Source: Thermaerobacter sp. FW80
GTDB taxonomy: Bacteria; Bacillota; Sulfobacillia; Thermaerobacterales; Thermaerobacteraceae
NCBI RefSeq assembly: GCF_004634385.1
Contig: NZ_CP037895.1
Location: 2,765,245 to 2,829,244, forward strand
Direction of reading: 5' to 3'
DNA: 64,000 nt
This document shows positions 45,416-53,327 of this stretch, piece by piece (the first letter of the stretch is position 1; each line of letters begins with the position of its first letter). A program made the translations under genes and the position numbers. The notes beneath the pieces were generated by a model. That model worked only from the letters and a program-made list of their open reading frames with translations. It had not been told where the DNA came from and did no database searches.

Positions 45416-45522
45416 GTGCCGCCGGCCCCGCCGAGCCGACCGGCGCCGATGGCGGGGTCTGCCCCGACCTCCCAGTCCAAGCGGGCTCCGCCCCGACCGC
45501 CAGGCCAGGAGGTGACCAACGG

Positions 45523-48354
45523 TTGAAGCTTCCGTCTGCCCGGCCCGACCCCGCTGGGCCGCCCCCAAGCCAGCGCCGTCCGGACGAACCGGCCATCGCC
45601 GGGGCCGGGTCGTCGACCGCCGAACGCGGCCGGTCCGACGTGACCCTGGCCCCCGGCGGGCGGGTCGGCGGGTCGCCATCCGCCGCGGGCGGGGGGGCGC
45701 CGTCCGCGCCGGTCGGAGGGCCGGCATCCGCTCCGGTCGGGGGGTCGCCATCCGCGCCGGTGGGGAGGGACGCTCCTTCCACCCCGCTCGGCGAACCCGC
45801 GGGCCCCCTCCAGTTCGCCCCGCCCTTCCTCGCCCTGGCCGACGCCGACCCCTCCTGGACCTTGGCGGCGGAGGCCGGGGACGCCGGCGCCCAGGGCGGG
45901 ACGGACCCCGACGGGACCGGCAGGGCGGCCGTGGCGGGCGCCGCCGCGGTCGCGTGGTGGCCGCTCACGCGCCCCCGTCCCGTCGAAGCGGTCCACCTCA
46001 CCGCCATCCGCAGCGGCGCCCGGCTGATCCGCACCCATACGCGATGGGCCAACGCGGCCTGGCTCCAGGATGCCACCGCGGCCCAGGTGCAGGATCTCAA
46101 CCTCTGGGCCGCCAAGCTGGCGCGGTCGGCCCGGGAGGTGGCCGGGGAGCCCTGCCTGGTCGCCGGCTACCTCGGCCCCCTGCCGCCCGCGGCGGCGTCC
46201 CTCGCGGACCACGATCCCGCGGCGGCGGTCGGCTGGTACCGGGACCAGGTGGCGGGCCTCCTGGCCGGCGGCGTGGACCTCTTCTGGATCGCCGCGCGGA
46301 CCGTGGCCGAGGCCCGCGGGGCGCTTCAGGCCGCCCGCGAGGCAGCCCGGCTGCCGGTCGGACTCCTGTGGGAGCCCGGCGGGGAGGCCGGCGCCATGGG
46401 GGCGGACGCCCAGGCGATCCAGCTGGTGGCGGCTCTCCAGGCGACGGGCATGCCCGACGCCCTCGGCGTCGCGGTGACCGGCGGACCGGCGGAGGCGGCG
46501 CCCTGGCTGGCGGCATTGCGCGACGCCGGCTGGGCCGGCCCCCTGTGGGTGAGCCTCGGGGAGCCGGAGACGCCCGAGCCCTCGGAAGCGGGCGGACGGG
46601 CTCCGGGCACGGGCGGCGGACCCGTCGTTGGCGCGCGGGGACGGACTCGGGACACGGGGAACGAACCCGTCGCTGGGGCGCACCGGCGGGCTGCGGGAAC
46701 GGGGAGCGAACCCGTCCCCGGGCAGCCGGACGGGCGGGGGGACGGTCGTCCCACCCGCCGGAGCGGGGCGCGGGGGAACGGAAGCCCCACCGCCGAGGAG
46801 CAAGCCGACCCCTGGGCGACGCTGCGCCTGTTGGGCGTGAGCTGGGTCGCGGGCACCGGCGCCCGGTCGCCTGCGCGCTTCGCGACCCTCGCCCGTCGGC
46901 TGCGGCAGGCCGGCGCCACCGCACCACGCCCCGCGGCCGGGGAGGCTGGCGGGTGGCGGGCCGACGCGCCTCCGTCGGCGGTGCGGGCCACGGGCGGCGC
47001 ATCGGTTCCCAGAGGGCCGGCCGAACCCTGCGGCCCGGAGGATCCGGTGAACCGGACGGCCTCCGCTGCCGCCCCGACGGGGACCGCCGGCGCCCCGGCG
47101 GCGACGGCGGGAGCTGGCCTCCCGGCCGATCGGGCCGACACCCCGGGGGCTCCCGATGCGGCGACGGTGGCGGGGACGAACCGGCGTGGCGTCGCCGGGC
47201 CCGGAACCCCCGCCTGGGGCGGCGGCACGGGCGGCGGCGTGCCGCCTGCGCCGGCGGAGGACCGGCTCGCGCGACCCCTCCCGCTGCGGGAGAAGCTGGG
47301 CCGCCGGTTCGTCATCAGCGTCGAGCTGGACCCGCCGCGCGGGCCCGTCACCACCAAGTTCGTCGCCGACGCCCGGACCGTGGCGGCCGCGGGCGCCGAC
47401 GCCGTCAACGTGGGCGACAGCCCGATGGCGCGACCTCGCATGGCCGCCCTGGCGGGCGCCTACCTGGTCCGCCACGCCGCCGGCATCGACGCCATCATGC
47501 ACTGCACGACCCGCGACCGCAACCTGATGGCGCTCCAGGCCGACCTCCTGGCGGCCCACGCCCTGGGGGTGCGCAACGTGCTGGCCCTGACCGGGGACCC
47601 TCCGCGGTTGGGGAACAGCGGCGCCTCGCCCGTCTACGACGTGGACTCCATCGGGCTCCTGGAGGTGCTGGCCGCGCTGCGCCGCGGCGAGGACCCCCAG
47701 GGCAATCCGCTCGGCGCCCCCGTCGACTTCACCGTCGCCTGCGCCCTGAGCCCCAACGCGGACGACCTGGAGCGGGAACTGGAGCGGTTCCGCCGCAAGC
47801 TGGCCGTGGGCGTCGTGGACTTCGTCATGACCCAGCCGCTCTACGAGCTCGAGCCCCTGGAGCGCGTCCTGGACCGGCTGGGCGGCTGCCCGGTCCCGAT
47901 CCTCCTGGGGGTGATGCCGCTGCACAGCGGCCGGCACGCCCACTACCTGCACCACCAGGTACCGGGCATCTCCATTCCCGATGCCGTGCGCGAGGCCCTG
48001 GACAAGGCCGGCGATCGCGGCCTGGAGGTGGGGCTGGAGCTGGCCGAGGCGGTGGTCGAGGCCGCCCGGCCGTACATCGCCGGCGTGTACGTGGTGGTCT
48101 CCTACGGCAAGGCCGAGCCGGTGGCCGCGTTCGTCCGGCGGCTGCGGGCCCGGTTCGACGAGCCCCGTCCGGCGGCGGAGGGGGCGGGGGCGACCGCTCC
48201 CCGCCCCGCCACCGCCGGGTCGGCTGCGGCCTGGCCGACCGACCACGGCTCGTCGACCCCGGGCGGAGGGATCGGCCCCCGGGCGGACTTCCCGCCGGCT
48301 TCCGGTGCGGCATCGCCGGTGGAGCAGGGGGAGGTGCGCCACCATGCCGGGTGA
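45523..48354 (+). CDS. Methylenetetrahydrofolate reductase fused to a degenerate homocysteine methyltransferase-like domain
   Basis: Protein of 943 residues. The C-terminal ~300 residues are a MetF-type reductase: FVISVELDPPRGPVTTKFVA, DAVNVGDSPMARPRM, NVLALTGDPPRLGN, SPNADDLERELERFRRKLAVG and DFVMTQPLYE. The N-terminal half resembles the barrel of the bifunctional YitJ family (IRSGARLIRTHTRWAN, VLAGGVDLFWIAARTVAEAR-like) but lacks the zinc ligands: the GxNC position reads GVAVTGGPA and the GGCCGT position reads VAGTGARSP. Long Ala/Pro/Gly inserts separate the parts. TTG 45523 follows AGGAGGTGA. It overlaps the next gene by 11 bases and is under SAM riboswitch control. Confidence 0.88.
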   Translation: MKLPSARPDPAGPPPSQRRPDEPAIAGAGSSTAERGRSDVTLAPGGRVGGSPSAAGGGAPSAPVGGPASAPVGGSPSAPVGRDAPSTPLGEPAGPLQFAPPFLALADADPSWTLAAEAGDAGAQGGTDPDGTGRAAVAGAAAVAWWPLTRPRPVEAVHLTAIRSGARLIRTHTRWANAAWLQDATAAQVQDLNLWAAKLARSAREVAGEPCLVAGYLGPLPPAAASLADHDPAAAVGWYRDQVAGLLAGGVDLFWIAARTVAEARGALQAAREAARLPVGLLWEPGGEAGAMGADAQAIQLVAALQATGMPDALGVAVTGGPAEAAPWLAALRDAGWAGPLWVSLGEPETPEPSEAGGRAPGTGGGPVVGARGRTRDTGNEPVAGAHRRAAGTGSEPVPGQPDGRGDGRPTRRSGARGNGSPTAEEQADPWATLRLLGVSWVAGTGARSPARFATLARRLRQAGATAPRPAAGEAGGWRADAPPSAVRATGGASVPRGPAEPCGPEDPVNRTASAAAPTGTAGAPAATAGAGLPADRADTPGAPDAATVAGTNRRGVAGPGTPAWGGGTGGGVPPAPAEDRLARPLPLREKLGRRFVISVELDPPRGPVTTKFVADARTVAAAGADAVNVGDSPMARPRMAALAGAYLVRHAAGIDAIMHCTTRDRNLMALQADLLAAHALGVRNVLALTGDPPRLGNSGASPVYDVDSIGLLEVLAALRRGEDPQGNPLGAPVDFTVACALSPNADDLERELERFRRKLAVGVVDFVMTQPLYELEPLERVLDRLGGCPVPILLGVMPLHSGRHAHYLHHQVPGISIPDAVREALDKAGDRGLEVGLELAEAVVEAARPYIAGVYVVVSYGKAEPVAAFVRRLRARFDEPRPAAEGAGATAPRPATAGSAAAWPTDHGSSTPGGGIGPRADFPPASGAASPVEQGEVRHHAG

Positions 48355-49735
48355 ACCCGACCGCGCTGCCACCACGGCGGGTCCAGGCGGGCAGCCCGCA
48401 GCCGCAGCGCACCCGTCGCCGACGCCGGCCGGCCCGGGGCTGGAGGGGGCCGGCGCACCCGCGGAGGCCCCCGGCGCCGCCGCTGGGCCGCCTCCTGCGT
48501 CCCGCGGGCTGCGGCTCGAGACCCGGCTCGTCCACGCGGGCGTCCGCCGCGACCCGCGCACGGGTTCGGTGGCCGTCCCGATCTACCAGACCGCGACCTA
48601 CGAACACCCGGGCCCCGGCCAGACCACGGGGTGGGACTACAGTCGCCTGCACAACCCGACCCGCGAGGCCTTCGAGGCGGCGGTGGCCGGGCTCGAAGAA
48701 GGCTTCGCCGCCGTGGCCTTCGCCTCCGGGATGGCGGCCATCACGGCGGTGCTGCACCTCTTGCGGCCGGGCGACCACCTGGTGGTCACCGAGGACCTCT
48801 ACGGCCACACGTGGCGCGTCCTGGAGGAGCTCTTCCGCCACCTGGGCATCGCCTACACCCTGGCCGACACCACCGACGCGGCGGCCGTGGCCGCCGCCCT
48901 GACCCCGTCCACGCGGGCCGTGCTGGTGGAGAGCCCGACCAACCCCTTGATGCGGGTCGCCGACCTGGACGGCCTGGCCGCCCTCTGCCGCGCCCGGCGC
49001 CTGTGGCTCGTGGTCGACTCGACCCTGTTCACGCCCCTCTTCCAGCGGCCTCTGGCCCGCGGGGCCGATGTGGTGGTGCACAGTGCCAGCAAGTACCTGG
49101 CCGGACACAACGACCTGGTGGCCGGCGTGGCGGTGGCGGCGACGCCGGCCCTGGCGGACGAACTGGCCTCCATCCGCACGGTGACCGGCGGGATCCTCGG
49201 ACCCCACGACGCCTGGCTGGCCGTCCGCGGCCTGAAGACCCTGGCGCTGCGCATGGAGCGGGCCCAGAGGAACGCGCTGACCCTGGCCCACTGGCTGGCG
49301 GCCCACCCCGCCGTGGCCGCCGTGTACTATCCGGGCCTGCCGTCGAGCCCGTTCTTCCGGCGATGTCTCCAGCAGGCGGCGGGGTTCGGCGCGATGCTGA
49401 GCTTCCGGCTGCGGGAGCCGGCGCGAGCGGAGCAGGTGCTGGCCCGCCTTCGCCTCGTCGTCTTCGCCGAGAGCTTCGGCGGGGTGGAGAGCCTGATCAC
49501 CCACCCGGCCACCACGACCCACAAGGAGATGCCGGCGGCGCTGCGGGAGCGGCTGGGCATCGACGCGGGGCTGTTGCGGCTGTCGGTGGGCATCGAGGCG
49601 GTGGACGACCTGGTCGCCGACCTGGAGGGCGCCCTGGGCGGTCCGTCGGCCCTCGGGGTGGCCGAGGCCGGGCAGCGGGCGGAGGCGACGCTGCGACAGC
49701 TCGCGACCCGGGAAGCGGCGGGCGCCAGGGCATGA
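48344..49735 (+). CDS. Cystathionine gamma-synthase/lyase-type PLP enzyme
   Basis: PLP-dependent transsulfuration enzyme of 463 residues. After a 60-residue Ala/Pro-rich extension the chain reads LETRLVHAGVRRDPRTGSVA, VPIYQTATYEH, DYSRLHNPTREAFEAAVAGL, and has the PLP Lys in VVHSASKYLAGHNDLVAG and the C-terminal ESLITHPATTTH. It could be MetB, MetC-like or an O-acylhomoserine sulfhydrylase; the operon with MetF and SAM riboswitch fits methionine synthesis. ATG 48344 overlaps the preceding stop. The last codons lie within a 74-base tandem repeat that continues downstream. Confidence 0.92.
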   Translation: MPGEPDRAATTAGPGGQPAAAAHPSPTPAGPGLEGAGAPAEAPGAAAGPPPASRGLRLETRLVHAGVRRDPRTGSVAVPIYQTATYEHPGPGQTTGWDYSRLHNPTREAFEAAVAGLEEGFAAVAFASGMAAITAVLHLLRPGDHLVVTEDLYGHTWRVLEELFRHLGIAYTLADTTDAAAVAAALTPSTRAVLVESPTNPLMRVADLDGLAALCRARRLWLVVDSTLFTPLFQRPLARGADVVVHSASKYLAGHNDLVAGVAVAATPALADELASIRTVTGGILGPHDAWLAVRGLKTLALRMERAQRNALTLAHWLAAHPAVAAVYYPGLPSSPFFRRCLQQAAGFGAMLSFRLREPARAEQVLARLRLVVFAESFGGVESLITHPATTTHKEMPAALRERLGIDAGLLRLSVGIEAVDDLVADLEGALGGPSALGVAEAGQRAEATLRQLATREAAGARA

Positions 49736-49970
49736 CGGGCGCTGGCCCCGGCTGGGGCCGGGGCCGCGGCGGCCGACGAGGGGCGCGAAGCGGCCGGCGC
49801 CAGGGCATGACGGGCGCTGGCCCCGGCTGGGACCGGGGCGTCGCGGCCGACCAGGGGCGCCAAGCGGCCGGCGCCAGGGCACGACGGGCCTGGCCTCGGC
49901 TGGGGCCGGGGCCGCGGCGGCCGCCAAGGGACGCGAAGCGGCCGGCGCCAGGGCACGACGGGGCTGGCGC
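49721..49970. repeat. Tandem repeat, period 74-75 bases, about 3.3 copies
   Basis: Copies begin with GGCGCCAGGGCATGACGGGC at 49721, 49796, 49870 and 49944 (the last two with CACGACGGG). The first copy encodes the last residues of the PLP enzyme; the rest are non-coding. The stretch 49736-50289 between the convergent genes holds no supported gene. Confidence 0.85.
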
Positions 49971-50204
49971 CGGGCGGCGGGGACGGGGAGCCGGACGGCG
50001 CCCGCTCGCTGGCCGACGGAGCAGCGGGCGAGCCCCGGGCGTCGCCGGTGCGGGCGACGTCTGCAGGAGGCCCGGCGGGCCGGGTCGGGTCCGGACCCGG
50101 GCCGGCCGGCGCCGAATCGGAGGGCGACGCGGCCCGCGGGGACGGTCGGCCGCCCGCCGAAACCGTGGACGAACGCGGCCGCGGCCCAGCGGATGGGGAC
50201 GGCC

Positions 50205-50345
50205 GTCACCTGGGCCCCTCCCGCCACCGCCGGCAGCTCCGCGTGCACCACCACCTGGTCGCGGCCGGCACAGCGGCGAGAGACGGCGGTCACCTGGGCG
50301 CTCCCGCCACCGCCGCCAGCTCCGCGTGCACCACCAGGCGCTCTC
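50205..50345. repeat. 78-base duplication of the sortase gene 3' end
   Basis: A block of about 60 bases containing TCCCGCCACCGCC and AGCTCCGCGTGCACCACC occurs at 50205 on and again at 50283 on. The right copy encodes the sortase C-terminus (VVHAELAAVAGAP); the left copy lies beyond the stop and encodes nearly the same peptide in the same strand. Confidence 0.8.
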
Positions 50346-51264
50346 GGGACGAACCCGGCGGGTGGCACGTGGTCAGGACGAGTCCGGGCCGCGGTCCCTG
50401 GAGGACCACGCTCCAGTCGTCAGGGCGGGCGGTGAAGACGCGTTCCACCCGATACCGGTACCAGCGACCGTCGAACCAGAGGTCGATGGCGTCGCCGGGC
50501 ACCAGCCGGTCCAGGTGGCGGAACCAGGCGCCGTAGGTGGTCCGGTGGGCGGCGATGGCGACGCGGCTTCTGGGACCCGGTGGCTCCGCCTCGGGGTAGA
50601 ACCCGGGTCCCCGGGCCAGCACGGACGGCGTGGTGCCGTGGAGCACCACCGCGTCCACCCCGGCCCGGGGGATGCGCAGCCGCGCCAGGGCCGGGGCCTC
50701 GCCGGCCCCGGGGGCCCCGGGCGCTCCCGCGTCCGATCCGGCACCCATCGGCGGCGGCGAGGCGACGGGTCCGGGTGGACCCGTCGCCTCGCCGCCCACC
50801 GTGCCGACCGCCCCGGGGAGGGCGAGGGCCGGATCGTCCCCCGCTGCTGCCAGCCACCCCTCGGGGATGCCCAGGCGGTGCAGCAGCGACACCAGCGGCC
50901 CCATCAGGGACTCCACCGCCTGCAGCCAGCGTCCCAGGAGACCGAGAAGGTGCCCCGCCGCCGACCGCACCGTCGGATGCTCCAGCAGTCGTTCCAAGCC
51001 GGCCCGTCCCGGCTCCCCCTGCGGCACCGCCCCGGTGGCGCCCTCCGCACCACCGACCCGGAACGGCGCGGGCACCGAGGCCGCGGCCGGCACGGACGGG
51101 GGTGCGGACGGCGACCCGTCGCTGCCCAGCGCCGCCCCCAGCACGATCTGCCAACCCCAGGCGTAGACCCGCTGCAGGCCGGGCGTCGCCGCCAGCGCCA
51201 CCCCGCCCAGCAAGAGGACCCAGGCCACCAGCACCCCGACCCGGCGAACGATCCTCCCGGACAT
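50290..51264 (-). CDS. Sortase (class D/E-like transpeptidase)
   Basis: Membrane-anchored transpeptidase of 324 residues that attaches proteins to the cell wall. An N-terminal helix (VGVLVAWVLLLGGVALAAT) is followed by a long low-complexity spacer. The catalytic domain starts ALARLRIPRAGVDAVVL, has His in VAIAAHRTTYGAWFRHLD, Cys in GLVLTTCHPPGSSRERL and the Arg in SSRERL. ATG 51264 has only a modest site. It is directly downstream of a protein with an LPFTG sorting signal, its likely substrate. Confidence 0.9.
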   Translation of the reverse strand: MSGRIVRRVGVLVAWVLLLGGVALAATPGLQRVYAWGWQIVLGAALGSDGSPSAPPSVPAAASVPAPFRVGGAEGATGAVPQGEPGRAGLERLLEHPTVRSAAGHLLGLLGRWLQAVESLMGPLVSLLHRLGIPEGWLAAAGDDPALALPGAVGTVGGEATGPPGPVASPPPMGAGSDAGAPGAPGAGEAPALARLRIPRAGVDAVVLHGTTPSVLARGPGFYPEAEPPGPRSRVAIAAHRTTYGAWFRHLDRLVPGDAIDLWFDGRWYRYRVERVFTARPDDWSVVLQGPRPGLVLTTCHPPGSSRERLVVHAELAAVAGAPR

Positions 51265-51458
51265 CGCGTCATCCGCTCCCGTCGCCGCCCGTCGCGTGGA
51301 CCACCGCCGGCCGGACCGCCCCGACGCCACCGAGGAGGCGGGTGGCGATGCCGAAGGCCACGGGTGGACCACCCTCGCTCGGGCTTCCAGACGACGAGCG
51401 GTCCCCCGTCCGCGCCGGGGGCGGTTCGTCGCCTCCCCACCCCGGGCTTGCCCTGCGC

Positions 51459-52994
51459 CTACCGGCAAATCCCGCCGCCCTTCCTCGCCCAGCGGTGCAC
51501 CGTCCAGCCGGCGCCCGCCAGCAGGCCGCCCGCGACGAGGAACGCGAGCCCGTTGCCGCCGGTGAAGGGCAGCTCGCCCCGCCGGCCGCGGTGGTCGTCG
51601 GCCGGCGCCCCCGCGCCGGCGTCCTCGCCGTCGGTCCCCGGTGTCGTCCCGGGGCCCGGCTCGCGCCGATCCGCGTCGCTGCCCGGGGTCTCGCCCGGTT
51701 GCGTCCCCGGACCCTGGTCCCCCGGTCGGTCGTCTCCCCCCGGCCCGCCGGGCGGCGTCCCGCCGCCGCCGGAGCCGTCGTCCGGCGGGCTGCCGGGCGG
51801 CGTCCGGGTCGGCTGCAGGCACACCTTGACCGTGACGACGCCGTCGGGGCCGATGGCGAGGGGTCCGACGGTGGCGTCCGCATACCCCTCCGCGCCCGCG
51901 GACACCGTCAGCCGGCCGTCATCGGGCCGGCCGATCTCGAGGGCGAAGCGGCCGCCGAGGTCGGTCTTGACCAACCCGAGGTCGATCCCACCGTCGTCGG
52001 CGACGGAGACGGCGGCCCCCGGGATCGGCAGACCGGTGAGGATGTCACAGACGAGACCGGTGACGATCCCGGTGGGGAGCTCGATGCGGGTGGCGCCGTC
52101 GCCCCCGGGTTGGCCGCCCGCCCCGCCGTTGGGATCGTCCCCGCGGCCGACGCGGAGGCCGCCTCCGAGTCCCACCTCCAGGTGGCCATCCCCCAATTCG
52201 AGGTTCAGCCTTGGCCCGCCGGACCCGCCGCCGGCCCTCCCGCCGCGATCGGGACGGGCGATCGGCGACCCGCCGACGACCCCGCCCAGGACGCCCTCCA
52301 CGGCCCGCAGCCCACCGTCCAGGGCGCCTGTGAGCGTCCCCGTCGCCCGGTTCACCAGGCTCCCCGCCGCTTCGCCGGCGACGGTGCCGACCACGCCCTG
52401 GAGCGCACCGTGGACCCCCTCCACGGCACCGGTCAGGGGAGCCGCCGATCGCGGCGACGCATCCCGCCCCCCCGCCGCCGCGGACGACCCGGAGGACGGC
52501 GGGGCATCGCCCTGGCTCGCCTCGGCGGGCGGCTGCGTCCCTGGGCGGACGACGTCGGTCACGGTGCGCCCCACCTGCGAGAGGGTGTTCCCGAGGGTCC
52601 CCAGGACGGAGGCCGCACCCTCGGCGGCCGGCCGGTACCGACCGGCGGCGGTCCCGGACGCCCGAGCCGCCACCTCGGTGGCCGATGATGCCGACCCGCC
52701 GTCCTCCGAGGGAACCGTCCTGGATCCGCCGGTGCCGGCCGCCTCGGCCGCCGCCGGCCAGCCCCACGACCCCGTCGTGCCCACGACCAGCGCCAGCGCG
52801 ATGGCCCACACCCGTATCGCCCGGTCGAAGGCCGCCCCTTGCGGCCACCGATCCGGGCACCGGGGACGGAATCGCCCCGGAGCCCCTGTCGTCGCCCGCG
52901 CCCGTCGGGGCGGCCGTCCGCCCCAGACGTCCACCGGCACGATCCGTCCTGGCCAGGCGGTCGCGTTCCCGCGGCCCCGCGGATCTCCCTGCAT
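51459..52994 (-). CDS. LPFTG-anchored surface protein
   Basis: Protein of 511 residues with an N-terminal signal region (IRVWAIALALVVGTTGSWGW), a long Gly/Ala-rich stalk, one carboxypeptidase-regulatory/CnaB-like beta domain (GLVCDILTGLPIPGAAVSVA, GRFALEIGRPDDGRLTVSAG), a Pro/Gly/Asp-rich wall-spanning region and a classic sorting signal: ELPFTGGNG, a hydrophobic stretch, and a basic tail HRWARKGGGICR. It should be cleaved at Thr by the sortase encoded next. The N-terminal ~60 residues before the signal are unusual; the true start may be further in. Confidence 0.88.
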   Translation of the reverse strand: MQGDPRGRGNATAWPGRIVPVDVWGGRPPRRARATTGAPGRFRPRCPDRWPQGAAFDRAIRVWAIALALVVGTTGSWGWPAAAEAAGTGGSRTVPSEDGGSASSATEVAARASGTAAGRYRPAAEGAASVLGTLGNTLSQVGRTVTDVVRPGTQPPAEASQGDAPPSSGSSAAAGGRDASPRSAAPLTGAVEGVHGALQGVVGTVAGEAAGSLVNRATGTLTGALDGGLRAVEGVLGGVVGGSPIARPDRGGRAGGGSGGPRLNLELGDGHLEVGLGGGLRVGRGDDPNGGAGGQPGGDGATRIELPTGIVTGLVCDILTGLPIPGAAVSVADDGGIDLGLVKTDLGGRFALEIGRPDDGRLTVSAGAEGYADATVGPLAIGPDGVVTVKVCLQPTRTPPGSPPDDGSGGGGTPPGGPGGDDRPGDQGPGTQPGETPGSDADRREPGPGTTPGTDGEDAGAGAPADDHRGRRGELPFTGGNGLAFLVAGGLLAGAGWTVHRWARKGGGICR

Positions 52995-53327
52995 GGCTCT
53001 CCTCCCCCAGACCGACTGAATGGTCGTTAAGTGTTACAGGCATTCGTGGGGCTCGACCTTTTTCTGACAAGGGGAGGCGCCGTGTTGCTGACAAGCGGAG
53101 GCGGCCTGCCCATGGCAGGCCGCCTCCGCTAGGCCGGTGGCGTCGGGGCGCCGCCGCGCCGCGGCAGGCGGGGCGGGCCGCGGGCCCGCAAGGTTACCCG
53201 CCCGACCCCGCCGCCTGGGGCTTCTCCCCGGTCCGCACCGCGCATCCCATCCCCGCCGCCGGCGGCTTGCCCCCCGTCGGCGCCGCGCGTCCCGACCCCG
53301 GCGGCGGATCGCCCCCGCTCCCCCGGG
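52995..53327. terminator. Intergenic region with strong hairpin (53094-53130)
   Basis: AGCGGAGGCGGCCTGCC and its exact complement form a 17-base stem with loop CAT, the longest perfect hairpin in the window. It lies downstream of metE and upstream of the LPFTG gene on the minus strand, so it should terminate metE. CTGACAAG-GGAGGCG occurs twice just beside it. No gene here. Confidence 0.7.

Noticed and set aside
45106-48561. 1151-codon minus-strand frame opposite the metF-type gene
   Set aside because: It runs antisense through the riboswitch and the reductase gene and shows no motifs.
48631-53019. 1462-codon plus-strand frame across the PLP enzyme, repeats, sortase and LPFTG genes
   Set aside because: Long open frames are common by chance in DNA this rich in GC. 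It crosses genes on both strands and is made of Gly/Arg/Pro strings.
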